Source: Microbacterium sp. 2FI (GTDB taxonomy: Bacteria > Actinomycetota > Actinomycetes > Actinomycetales > Microbacteriaceae). From it: a DNA stretch of 64,000 nucleotides. The notes beneath the pieces were generated by a model. That model was not told the origin of the DNA and searched no databases. It saw only the letters and a program-made list of their open reading frames with translations. Positions within the stretch are counted from its first letter, which is position 1, and the number at the start of each line of letters is the position of its first letter. The translations under genes were made by a program, and so were the position numbers. The stretch lies in contig NZ_SCMR01000012.1 in the NCBI RefSeq assembly GCF_005502885.1, positions 47,328 through 111,327 on the forward strand. The letters are read 5' to 3'. Below, in pieces: positions 15,892 through 23,427 of the stretch.

Positions 15892-16890
15892 GTGACAGCC
15901 TCCCTGCCGGTGCCCCACGAGGCCGACCCGGAAGAGTCGGCCCGTCACGACCGCGCACCGATCGTGCCGCTGTCGACGAAGGCCCGGGCTTCCGAGCGTC
16001 CGCCGCTTCCCGCCGAGGTCGTCGACGCCGACATCGTGATTCCGCCGAAGCCGCCGCTGCCGCCCGTCGTCGCCGAGCCCGAGGCGGTCGTGCCCGATCT
16101 GCCCGAGATCCTCGTCGATGCCCCGCCGACCGGCGACGTGCTGGTTCTCCGGGGGGTCAGCAAGAGCTTCGGCGGGACGCGCGCTGTCGAGGGAGTCGAT
16201 CTCACGGTCCCCGCCGGCACCTTCTACGGACTGGTCGGGCCCAACGGCGCCGGAAAGACCACGACGCTCTCGATGATCGCCGGGCTTCTCGAGCCCGACC
16301 GCGGCTCGATCCGCGTCGGCGGAGTGGATGCGGCATCCGATCCCCGCGCAGCGAAGCGGCTCATGGGCGTTCTCCCTGACCGCCTCCGCACCTTCGACCG
16401 ACTGACAGGTCGTCAGCTGCTGCACTACTACGGCGTCCTGCGGGGTCTGCGACCGGCCGTGGTCGAGAGCCGGACCGCCGACCTCGCGCGCGCCTTCGAT
16501 CTCACCGATGCGCTCGGACGCGTCGTGTCGGACTATTCGGCCGGTATGGCGAAGAAGGTCATGCTCGCCGGTGCCCTCATCCACTCGCCGCGCCTGCTGG
16601 TGCTCGACGAGCCGTTCGAGGCGGTCGATCCGGTCTCCAGCGCGATCATCCTCGACATCCTCTCGACCTACGTCGCCCACGGCGGCACGGTGATCCTCTC
16701 CAGCCACGGCATGGACCTCGTCGAGCGCGTGTGCTCGCGTGTCGCCGTCATCGTCGCCGGGCAGGTCCTCGCCGAAGGCACGGTCGAGCAGGTGCGCGGC
16801 GAGCTCACCCTCGAGCAGCGCTTCGTCGAGCTCGCCGGGGGGCTCAGCGACGTGGAGGGCCTGGAGTGGCTGCACACGTTCTCGGACTGA
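15892..16890 (+). CDS. ABC transporter ATP-binding protein with N-terminal extension
   Basis: This 332-residue ATPase has Walker A GPNGAGKTT near residue 117, a signature motif SDYSAGMAKKV near 217 and Walker B LLVLDEPFEAVD near 237. It is the DrrA/YxlF-like type that pairs with a multi-span permease. About the first 80 residues are an unusual Pro/Ala/Glu-rich extension before the ATPase fold. The GTG start is supported by the -10 hexamer six bases upstream. The permease gene overlaps its 3' end by 25 bases, so the two form one transporter. The cargo is unknown; candidates are an antibiotic, a lipid or an envelope component. Confidence 0.9.
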   Translation: MTASLPVPHEADPEESARHDRAPIVPLSTKARASERPPLPAEVVDADIVIPPKPPLPPVVAEPEAVVPDLPEILVDAPPTGDVLVLRGVSKSFGGTRAVEGVDLTVPAGTFYGLVGPNGAGKTTTLSMIAGLLEPDRGSIRVGGVDAASDPRAAKRLMGVLPDRLRTFDRLTGRQLLHYYGVLRGLRPAVVESRTADLARAFDLTDALGRVVSDYSAGMAKKVMLAGALIHSPRLLVLDEPFEAVDPVSSAIILDILSTYVAHGGTVILSSHGMDLVERVCSRVAVIVAGQVLAEGTVEQVRGELTLEQRFVELAGGLSDVEGLEWLHTFSD

Positions 16891-18434
16891 GGATCGCGCT
16901 GCTGTTCGGCGCGCTGCGCGGCGACGCGGGCCATGTGATCCGGCGCGTCCTCGGGCTGCTGCTGCTGGTCGGGGCGACCGTCGCCGCGTCGTGGGCGTTG
17001 TTCTCGCTGGTCGACGCCCCCGATGAGGTGGTGCTGACGGTCACGGTGCTCGCGGGCTCGGCGCTCACGCTCGGCTTCGCTCTGGCGCCGATCATCGGCG
17101 AAGCGCACGATCCGCTGGATCCGCGCAGGTTCGCGCTGCTCGGTCTGCCGCGCGGACGACTCGCCGTCGTCCTCGCCGTCGTCGGCGTCGTGAGCGTGCC
17201 GATCGTGGCGCTTTCCGCCGTTGCGATCAGCGCGGGCTGGGTGTGGTGGAAGCTCGGCGCCGTCTGGACGGCGCCGACCGTCGGGGTGATCCTCGGCGTG
17301 CTCACGTGCTCGCTCCTGGCACGTGTGTGCATGGCGCTGACGTCGCTGTTCCTGCGCGAACGTCGTTCGCGCGAGCTCTCAGGACTCTTCGTGCTCGTGG
17401 TGCTGGTCGTCGTCGTGCCGGTCGGGGTGTTCCTCGCCTCGCTCGAGTGGCGCCGTGCCGTGCCGTCGCAGCTTCTGGAAGCCGTGTCGGTGCTGGGGCT
17501 CACGCCGATCGGCGCGGCGTGGGCGTATCCCGGACGCGTAGCCCTCCACGACGAGGACGCGTGGCAGTCGCTGCTCGTCGCGGCAGCGACCCTGTCGCTC
17601 CTCGCCGCGGTGTGGGGGGTCCTGGTCAAGGCTCTGCTCACCACGACCGAGCGACCGACGTCGGGACGCGTGCGCGGTGGTCTCGGCTGGTTCGGCGTCG
17701 CGCCCGGGACGCCCGCGGGCGCCGTCGCCGCACGGAGCCTGCTCTACTGGTCACGCGATCGGCGCTACATCGTCAACGTCCTCGTGATCCCGGTCGCGGC
17801 CGCCGTCACGATCGTGCCGCTGCTGATCGCCGGAGTGCCTCCCGAGATCGTCGCGCTCGTGCCGCTGCCGTTCGCGGCGCTCTTCCTCGGCTGGCTCCCG
17901 CACAACGACCTCGCGTACGACTCGACGGCGGTGTGGATGCACCTCGCGAGCGGCATGCGGGGCATGTCGGATCGCGTCGGCCGACTGGTGCCGCTGCTGC
18001 TCCTCGGCATCCCGCTCCTGGCGGTCGCGATCCCCGTCGCGATCTCGTTCCACGGTCGGTGGGCGCTGCTGCCCGCTCTGACCGGAGTGTGTGCGTCGCT
18101 GTTCCTGACCGGTCTCGGACTCTCGAGCATCTCGTCGGCGGCGACGCCGTACGCGGTATCGCGCCCAGGCGAGAGTCCCTTCCGGCAGCCCGAGCGCACG
18201 AGCGCCTCGGGTGCCGTTGCACAGGGCGCCGTCATGGTGGGCGCCGTGGTGCTGAGCGCGCCGGTGCTGTGGTGGGCGTGGATCGCGCTCACGCGCGACA
18301 TCGCGTATGCGACGACGGCGCTGTGGAGCGGTCTCGCGATCGGCCTCGGCGTGCTCGTCGTCGGCGTCGTGATCGGCTCGCTCGTGTTCGAGCGGCGCGG
18401 CGGACGCCTCATGGAGTTCGCCGAATCGACCTGA
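16866..18434 (+). CDS. ABC transporter permease-like integral membrane protein
   Basis: This protein of about 522 residues is mostly hydrophobic, with roughly twelve predicted membrane helices in two halves. It overlaps the ATPase gene by 25 bases, which marks it as the membrane partner. The start chosen is the GTG at 16866, preceded by a GGAGGG-like site inside the ATPase gene; later starts are possible. The conserved stretch RSLLYWSRDRRY near residue 295 is typical of two-component actinobacterial exporters whose cargo is not known. A short intergenic region with the DUF3039 gene follows. Confidence 0.82.
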   Translation: MAAHVLGLRIALLFGALRGDAGHVIRRVLGLLLLVGATVAASWALFSLVDAPDEVVLTVTVLAGSALTLGFALAPIIGEAHDPLDPRRFALLGLPRGRLAVVLAVVGVVSVPIVALSAVAISAGWVWWKLGAVWTAPTVGVILGVLTCSLLARVCMALTSLFLRERRSRELSGLFVLVVLVVVVPVGVFLASLEWRRAVPSQLLEAVSVLGLTPIGAAWAYPGRVALHDEDAWQSLLVAAATLSLLAAVWGVLVKALLTTTERPTSGRVRGGLGWFGVAPGTPAGAVAARSLLYWSRDRRYIVNVLVIPVAAAVTIVPLLIAGVPPEIVALVPLPFAALFLGWLPHNDLAYDSTAVWMHLASGMRGMSDRVGRLVPLLLLGIPLLAVAIPVAISFHGRWALLPALTGVCASLFLTGLGLSSISSAATPYAVSRPGESPFRQPERTSASGAVAQGAVMVGAVVLSAPVLWWAWIALTRDIAYATTALWSGLAIGLGVLVVGVVIGSLVFERRGGRLMEFAEST

Positions 18435-18476
18435 GCGCGGCGGTCGCACACCGCCCTCGGGGATGCCCGTCCGGGC

Positions 18477-18482
18477 TACACT
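18477..18482 (+). promoter_or_regulatory. -10 element TACACT for the DUF3039 gene
   Basis: TACACT is followed by eight bases and the ATG at 18491, with no Shine-Dalgarno sequence. Confidence 0.5.
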
Positions 18483-18490
18483 GGCTCACC

Positions 18491-18757
18491 ATGAGCACCC
18501 CCGTCGAAGGCCCCGATCAGGGCGGCATCGCGACTCTGGACCGCGAGCTCGAAGAGCTCATCCGCGAAGAGAACATCGAGCCGGGCGACCACGAGCGGTT
18601 CTCGCATTACGTGAAGAAGGACAAGATCCTCGAGTCGGCGATCACCGGCAAGCCGGTGCGGGCGCTGTGCGGCAAGAAGTGGACTCCGGGCCGCGACCCC
18701 GAGAAGTTCCCGGTGTGCCCCACCTGCAAAGAGATCTACGAGTCGCTCGCAGGCTGA
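18491..18757 (+). CDS. DUF3039 domain protein
   Basis: This 88-residue protein matches the actinobacterial DUF3039 family: an acidic N-terminus (ELEELIREENIEPGD), the central HYVKKDKILES segment and the C-terminal VRALCGKKW...CPTC part. The Cys near residue 59 and the CPTC pair near 76-79 suggest a small metal-binding knuckle. The function of the family is unknown. The gene has its own -10 hexamer and converges with pncB, with 25 bases between the stops. Confidence 0.9.
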   Translation: MSTPVEGPDQGGIATLDRELEELIREENIEPGDHERFSHYVKKDKILESAITGKPVRALCGKKWTPGRDPEKFPVCPTCKEIYESLAG

Positions 18758-18782
18758 TCAGGTCTGACCAGACGGGTGCGGG

Positions 18783-20108
18783 TCATCCGGCTTCGACGAA
18801 CACCGTCGGGATCGCCGGATCCGAACGGCTGAGCGCAAGACCGCGCACCGGCAGCTCCTCGCGGACCCGCAGCTGATGGCGGCGTGCGGCTTCGACGCCG
18901 GCAGAACCCTCGTGCGCGGCATCCGGCTCGCCGTCGACGACGAGCGAGACCTGCAGGGGTCGGGCATCGGGATGCTGCGCGGCGGTCTCGACCCGCTCGA
19001 AGCCGTCCGACACGGCGATCAGCTCGCTCGTGGCGGTGCCGTGCTCGAGGGTGCGGAACGCGGCCTTGCGGCCGCCCGTGGATGCCTTGTCCGTCGAGGC
19101 CTTCGCGACGCCCACCCAGCCGCCGTCCGATCGCTGGCGCGCGACGAGCTTGTAGACCATGCCGGCGGTGGGCGTGCCCGAGCCGGTGACGACCGAGGTG
19201 CCGACCCCGTAGGCGTCGACCGGGGAGGCCGCCAGCGCCGCGATCGCGTACTCGTCGAGATCGCTCGTGACGGTGATGCGCGTCGCGGTGGCCCCCAGCT
19301 CGTCGAGCTGCGTGCGCACGTGGGCCGCCATCGAGGGCAGGTCCCCGGAGTCGATGCGGACTCCGCCGAGGTCGGTGCCCGCCACCCGGATCGCGGTGGC
19401 GACTCCTTCGCGGATGTCATAGGTGTCCACGAGGAGCGTCGTGCCGACTCCCAAGGCCGCGATCTGCGAGCGGAACGCATCCTCTTCGGTGTCGTGCAGC
19501 AGGGTCCAGGAGTGCGCGGCGGTGCCCATCGTCGGAATGCCCCACGTGCGGCCCGCCTCGAGGTTCGAAGTTGCACCGAAGCCTGCGATGTAGGCGGCGC
19601 GGGCGGCAGCGACCGCGGACTGCTCACCGGCACGGCGCGAGCCCATCTCGGCGAGGGGGCGGTCGCCCGCGGCGATGCTCATGCGCGCGGCGGCCGTCGC
19701 GACGGCGGAATCGTGGTTGAGGACGCTCAGGGCGAGCGTCTCGAGGATCACGGCCTCGGCGAACGTGCCCTCGACCGTGAGGATGGGGGAGCCCGGGAAG
19801 TACAGCTCGCCCTCGCGGTAGCCGGTGATCGTGCCGCCGAAGCGATATGCCTCGAGGTACGCGACGGTGGCGGCATCCACCACCTTCTCGTCGCGGAGGA
19901 ACCGCAGCTCGTCCTCGCCGAAGCGGAAGTCGCGCATGAGGGCGAGCAGGCGCCCGGTGCCGGCGACCACGCCGAACCGGCGGCCGCCCGACAGCCGCCT
20001 GCCGAACAGCTCGAACACGCATCGGCGATCGGCCGTGCCGTCGCGGAGGGCCGCCTCGAGCATCGTCAGCTCGTACCGGTCGGTCAGCAGGGCGGTCGAG
20101 GCGCTCAT
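18783..20108 (-). CDS. pncB: Nicotinate phosphoribosyltransferase
   Basis: This 441-residue enzyme converts nicotinate and PRPP to nicotinate mononucleotide in the Preiss-Handler route of NAD synthesis. The N-terminus [14 protein letters not shown], the segment [15 protein letters not shown] (around residue 133, with the family's regulatory His), GTAAHSW near 200 and the phosphate-binding region [10 protein letters not shown] near 253 are all present. An in-frame open extension upstream is not part of the gene: the ATG at 20108 has TAGGCT seven bases before it and begins the conserved sequence. It is divergent from murI, with 69 bases between the two starts. Confidence 0.94.
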   Translation of the reverse strand: MSASTALLTDRYELTMLEAALRDGTADRRCVFELFGRRLSGGRRFGVVAGTGRLLALMRDFRFGEDELRFLRDEKVVDAATVAYLEAYRFGGTITGYREGELYFPGSPILTVEGTFAEAVILETLALSVLNHDSAVATAAARMSIAAGDRPLAEMGSRRAGEQSAVAAARAAYIAGFGATSNLEAGRTWGIPTMGTAAHSWTLLHDTEEDAFRSQIAALGVGTTLLVDTYDIREGVATAIRVAGTDLGGVRIDSGDLPSMAAHVRTQLDELGATATRITVTSDLDEYAIAALAASPVDAYGVGTSVVTGSGTPTAGMVYKLVARQRSDGGWVGVAKASTDKASTGGRKAAFRTLEHGTATSELIAVSDGFERVETAAQHPDARPLQVSLVVDGEPDAAHEGSAGVEAARRHQLRVREELPVRGLALSRSDPAIPTVFVEAG

Positions 20109-20115
20109 GTCGGTC

Positions 20116-20121
20116 AGCCTA
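20116..20121 (-). promoter_or_regulatory. -10 element TAGGCT for pncB
   Basis: TAGGCT on the minus strand ends seven bases before the pncB ATG. The same hexamer serves divergent murI at 20164. Confidence 0.55.
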
Positions 20122-20163
20122 GTCAGCCGGAACCGGTCACGGCGGTGACCGGGACCGCTGGCG

Positions 20164-20169
20164 TAGGCT
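20164..20169 (+). promoter_or_regulatory. -10 element TAGGCT for murI
   Basis: TAGGCT is followed by eight bases and the GTG at 20178. It is the mirror partner of the pncB element at 20116. Confidence 0.5.
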
Positions 20170-20177
20170 GGTCGATC

Positions 20178-21032
20178 GTGACCCTTCGGCAAGCTCAGGA
20201 CGGCGCCGACGCTCCCATCGGGATCTTCGACTCCGGCGTCGGCGGTCTCACGGTGGCTCGGGCGGTCTCGGCCCAGCTGCCCCGCGAGTCGATCGTCTAC
20301 ATCGGCGACACGGCGCGCTCGCCCTATGGCCCCAAGCCCATCGCCGACGTGCGACGGTACGCGCTCGAGATCCTCGACGACCTCGTCGACCAGGGTGTGA
20401 AGATGCTCGTGATCGCCTGCAACACTGCGTCCGCAGCCGTGCTGCGCGACGCCCGCGAGCGCTATGACGTTCCCGTGATCGAGGTGATCGCCCCCGCTGT
20501 GCGCACCGCCATGTCGACGACGCGCAACGGTCGCATCGGCGTCATCGGAACTGCCGGCACGATCGGCTCGGGTGCGTATCAGGACATGCTCGAGGTGAAC
20601 GAGCGCCTCACCGTCTTCGCGCAGGCGTGCCCGCGCTTCGTCGAATTCGTCGAGGCTGGAGTCACCGATTCGCCCGAGGTGCTCGCGGTCGCGGAGGAGT
20701 ACCTCGCACCCCTCCGTCACGCCGGCGTCGACACGCTCGTGCTCGGCTGCACGCACTATCCGTTCCTCGAGGGCGCGATCAGCTACGTCATGGGCGAAGG
20801 TGTGAGCCTCGTCTCGAGTGACACCGAGACCGCCAAGGACGTCTACCGGCAGCTGGTCTCGCGCGACCTGCTCGCGGGGCCGGATGCTGTGCCCCGCCAC
20901 CTCTATGAGGCCACCGGCGACTCCGCCGACGACTTCCTGCGCCTCGCGCACCGGCTCATGGGCCGCGAGGTCACCGAGGTGCAGCTCGTCCACACCGGCG
21001 CCATCGACCTTCCCGCCCCCCCAATCTCTTGA
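20178..21032 (+). CDS. murI: Glutamate racemase
   Basis: This 284-residue enzyme makes D-glutamate for peptidoglycan. The signatures [13 protein letters not shown] (residues about 13-25), [10 protein letters not shown] (catalytic Cys near 79) and LGCTHYPFL (catalytic Cys near 190) are intact. The GTG at 20178 is the only reasonable start and has TAGGCT upstream. The first nine codons, however, are made largely of a dispersed repeat sequence (20183-20200), so residues 2-8 (TLRQAQD) are probably not ancestral. Rph and RdgB genes follow closely on the same strand. Confidence 0.94.
   Translation: MTLRQAQDGADAPIGIFDSGVGGLTVARAVSAQLPRESIVYIGDTARSPYGPKPIADVRRYALEILDDLVDQGVKMLVIACNTASAAVLRDARERYDVPVIEVIAPAVRTAMSTTRNGRIGVIGTAGTIGSGAYQDMLEVNERLTVFAQACPRFVEFVEAGVTDSPEVLAVAEEYLAPLRHAGVDTLVLGCTHYPFLEGAISYVMGEGVSLVSSDTETAKDVYRQLVSRDLLAGPDAVPRHLYEATGDSADDFLRLAHRLMGREVTEVQLVHTGAIDLPAPPIS
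20183..20200. repeat. Dispersed REP-like sequence at the murI start
   Basis: The 18 bases CCTTCGGCAAGCTCAGGA match the widespread intergenic repeat family of the form CTTCGACAAGCTCAGG known from many high-GC genomes. Here the repeat is read as the first codons of murI (TLRQAQD). Only this copy was noticed in the window. Confidence 0.6.
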
Positions 21033-21041
21033 GGAGACCCG

Positions 21042-21794
21042 ATGACCGACATCACCCGAGCCGACGGCCGCGCCGTCGATGACCTCCGCACCATCACCAT
21101 CGAGCGGGGCTGGAGCGCCCACGCCGAGGGGTCGGCGCTCATCTCCTTCGGCGGGACCAAGGTGCTGTGCACCGCGTCGTTCACCAACGGCGTGCCGCGC
21201 TGGCTCGTCGGCAAGGGCAAGGGGTGGGTCACCGCCGAGTACGCGATGCTGCCGCGCGCGACCAACAGCCGCAACGACCGCGAGTCGATCAAGGGCAAGG
21301 TCGGCGGGCGCACGCACGAGATCTCGCGCCTGATCGGCCGGGCGCTCCGCGCGGTCGTCGACACGAAGGCGCTCGGCGAGAACACCATCGTCATCGACTG
21401 CGACGTGCTGCAGGCCGACGGCGGCACCCGCACGGCGGCCATCACCGGTGCCTACGTCGCGCTCGCGGACGCCATCGAGTGGGGTCGCGCGAAGAAGTTC
21501 ATCGGGCAGAAGGCGACGCCCCTCATCGACTCGGTCGCTGCGGTTTCGGTCGGCATCATCGACGGCGAGCCCATGCTCGACCTCGCCTACGTCGAGGACG
21601 TGCGCGCCGAGACCGACATGAACGTCGTCGTCACCGGACGCGGCCTGTTCGTCGAGGTGCAGGGCACCGCCGAGGGCGCACCTTTCGACAAGCGCGAGCT
21701 CGACGCCCTGCTCGACCTCGGCGTCGCCGGCTGCGCGTCGCTGCGCGAGCACCAGCTCGCGGCCCTCGCGGGCGGAGCGGACGAACTGCCGTGA
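21042..21794 (+). CDS. rph: Ribonuclease PH
   Basis: This 250-residue phosphorolytic exoribonuclease trims tRNA 3' ends. The N-terminal [11 protein letters not shown], the [11 protein letters not shown] region, [13 protein letters not shown] (about 66-78) and the [13 protein letters not shown] motif (about 127-139) are those of RNase PH. TTGAGGAGACCC precedes the ATG with a good ribosome site, ten bases after the murI stop. Its stop overlaps the GTG of rdgB (GTGA), giving a murI-rph-rdgB operon. Confidence 0.95.
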   Translation: MTDITRADGRAVDDLRTITIERGWSAHAEGSALISFGGTKVLCTASFTNGVPRWLVGKGKGWVTAEYAMLPRATNSRNDRESIKGKVGGRTHEISRLIGRALRAVVDTKALGENTIVIDCDVLQADGGTRTAAITGAYVALADAIEWGRAKKFIGQKATPLIDSVAAVSVGIIDGEPMLDLAYVEDVRAETDMNVVVTGRGLFVEVQGTAEGAPFDKRELDALLDLGVAGCASLREHQLAALAGGADELP

Positions 21795-22399
21795 CGGCGG
21801 CGCCGCGGCAGATCGTGCTGGCGACCCACAACCGGCACAAGGTCGAGGAGTTTCAGGCGATCGTCGCCGCGACGCGCCCCGATCTGCAGGTGATCGGCTA
21901 CGACGGCCCCGAACCGGTCGAAGACGGCGTGACCTTCGCCCAGAACGCGCTGATCAAGGCTCGTGCGGCGGCCGCGCACACGGGGCTTCCCGCTCTGGCG
22001 GACGACTCCGGCATCTGCGTCGACGCCCTCGGTGGGGCGCCCGGCGCGTTCTCGGCATACTGGGCGGGCCATGCGAAGGATGCCGCAGCGAACCTGAGCC
22101 TGCTGCTGGACCAGCTCTCCGACATCCGTGACCCGCATCGAGCCGCGCAGTTCGTCTCGACGATCGCGCTGGTCGTGCCGGAAGGCAGCGAGCACGTCGT
22201 GGAGGGCGTGTGGCCGGGCCGGCTCGCGGTCGAGGCGTGCGGTGCGGGGGGATTCGGGTACGACCCGATCTTCATCCCCGACGGGCAGGACCCCGCCGCC
22301 GAGCGGACGGTCGGTGAGTGGACGGCCGACGAGAAGAACGCGGCATCCCATCGCTCACGGGCGTTCCGCGCGCTGGTCCCGCTCCTCGAGAACCTCTGA
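21791..22399 (+). CDS. rdgB: XTP/dITP diphosphatase (RdgB/HAM1)
   Basis: This 202-residue nucleotide house-cleaning enzyme hydrolyses ITP, dITP and XTP. The family motifs [12 protein letters not shown] (about 9-20), [12 protein letters not shown] (near 53) and [18 protein letters not shown] (near 70) are present, as is the C-terminal [11 protein letters not shown]. The GTG start overlaps the rph stop by four bases, fixing the start and showing translational coupling. Confidence 0.95.
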   Translation: MTAAPRQIVLATHNRHKVEEFQAIVAATRPDLQVIGYDGPEPVEDGVTFAQNALIKARAAAAHTGLPALADDSGICVDALGGAPGAFSAYWAGHAKDAAANLSLLLDQLSDIRDPHRAAQFVSTIALVVPEGSEHVVEGVWPGRLAVEACGAGGFGYDPIFIPDGQDPAAERTVGEWTADEKNAASHRSRAFRALVPLLENL

Positions 22400-22414
22400 A
22401 AGCCCGAGCAGTAC

Positions 22415-22435
22415 TGAGAATCACCATCATTCCCG
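22415..22435 (+). promoter_or_regulatory. Fur/Zur-family-like operator upstream of the cation exporter
   Basis: The sequence TGAGAATCACCATCATTCCC is an imperfect palindrome built on GAAT...ATTC, similar to Zur and other Fur-family boxes. It lies 51 to 71 bases before the exporter ATG, upstream of the predicted -10 (22474), a position that suits activation rather than repression. The match is by eye only. Confidence 0.35.
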
Positions 22436-22473
22436 ACTGGCGCGATGTGCCCGTGGACGTCGCCCGGCGGGCT

Positions 22474-22479
22474 TAGCCT
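22474..22479 (+). promoter_or_regulatory. -10 element TAGCCT for the cation exporter
   Basis: TAGCCT is followed by six bases and the ATG at 22486; no Shine-Dalgarno sequence is present, predicting a leaderless message. Confidence 0.55.
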
Positions 22480-22485
22480 GGCCTC

Positions 22486-23406
22486 ATGCACGACCACGCG
22501 CACGGCTCCGCCCCGGGGGTACGAGGTGCCGGCGACCGCCGCCTCCTCGCGATCTCGCTCGCGATCACGAGCGTGGTCATGGTGGTGCAGGTGGTCGGCG
22601 CCGCGCTCTCGGGATCGCTCGCGCTGCTGGCGGACGCGGCCCACATGTTCACGGATGCCGCTGCCCTCGTGATCGCCCTGGTGGCGAGCATCGTCGCGGC
22701 GCGCCCCGCGAACGACCGCCGCACCTTCGGCTACCAGCGCGCCGAGGTGTTCGGTGCGCTGGTGAACGGCGTCATCCTCGTCGTGCTGTCGGTGTGGGTC
22801 GCGATCGAAGGGGTCTCGCGACTGATCGCGCCCGCCGAGGTCGAGGTCGCGGGCGGTCTCATGCTCGCGGTCGCGATCATCGGCCTCGTCGCCAACGCGG
22901 TGGCGATGTGGCTGCTGAGCGCCGCGCAGCGTCACAGCCTGAACGTGCGCGGCGCATACCTCGAGGTCCTCGGCGACCTCATCGGCTCGGGCGCCGTGAT
23001 CGTCGCGGCGGTCGTGATCCTCGTCACGGGATGGGCACCCGCTGACGCGATCGCGTCGCTGTTCATCGCCGCGCTCATCATCCCCCGCGCGATCGGCCTG
23101 CTGCGCGAGGTCGTCTCGGTGCTGGCCGAGTCGGCGCCGGTGGGCACGCACGTGCGCGAGATCCGCGACCACATCCTCGAGACCCCGGGCGTCGTCGACG
23201 TGCACGATGTGCACGTGTGGCAGCTCACGCGCGGCGCGCCGGTGTTCTCGGCGCACGTCGTCGTCGACGACGCGGCGCTTCAGGACGGGCGGGCCGCCGG
23301 CATCCTGAGCCAGTTGCAGACATGCCTCTCGAGCCATTTCGACGTCGAGCACTCCACGTTCCAGATCGAGCCCGCGGGACACGTCGAGCACGACGCGCAC
23401 GCGTAG
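22486..23406 (+). CDS. Cation diffusion facilitator (CzcD/ZitB-like metal exporter)
   Basis: This 306-residue protein has six membrane helices and a C-terminal cytoplasmic domain. Helix 2 carries the metal site His53-x3-Asp57 (AAHMFTD). In helix 5, where zinc exporters usually have His-x3-Asp, this protein has Glu160-x3-Asp164 (LEVLGD), which may change metal preference. An N-terminal His/Asp stretch (MHDHAHG) could bind metal. The C-terminal part has VHDVHVWQLT and a His-rich tail. The role is efflux of Zn2+ or a related divalent ion in exchange for protons. A Fur/Zur-like palindrome lies upstream. Confidence 0.92.
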   Translation: MHDHAHGSAPGVRGAGDRRLLAISLAITSVVMVVQVVGAALSGSLALLADAAHMFTDAAALVIALVASIVAARPANDRRTFGYQRAEVFGALVNGVILVVLSVWVAIEGVSRLIAPAEVEVAGGLMLAVAIIGLVANAVAMWLLSAAQRHSLNVRGAYLEVLGDLIGSGAVIVAAVVILVTGWAPADAIASLFIAALIIPRAIGLLREVVSVLAESAPVGTHVREIRDHILETPGVVDVHDVHVWQLTRGAPVFSAHVVVDDAALQDGRAAGILSQLQTCLSSHFDVEHSTFQIEPAGHVEHDAHA

Positions 23407-23427
23407 GATCCCTGCCGCGCGACGGCG

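Noticed and set aside
20109..21752. In-frame upstream extension of nicotinate phosphoribosyltransferase
   Set aside because: The extension is antisense to murI and rph, and the conserved protein begins at 20108 with a -10 hexamer just upstream.
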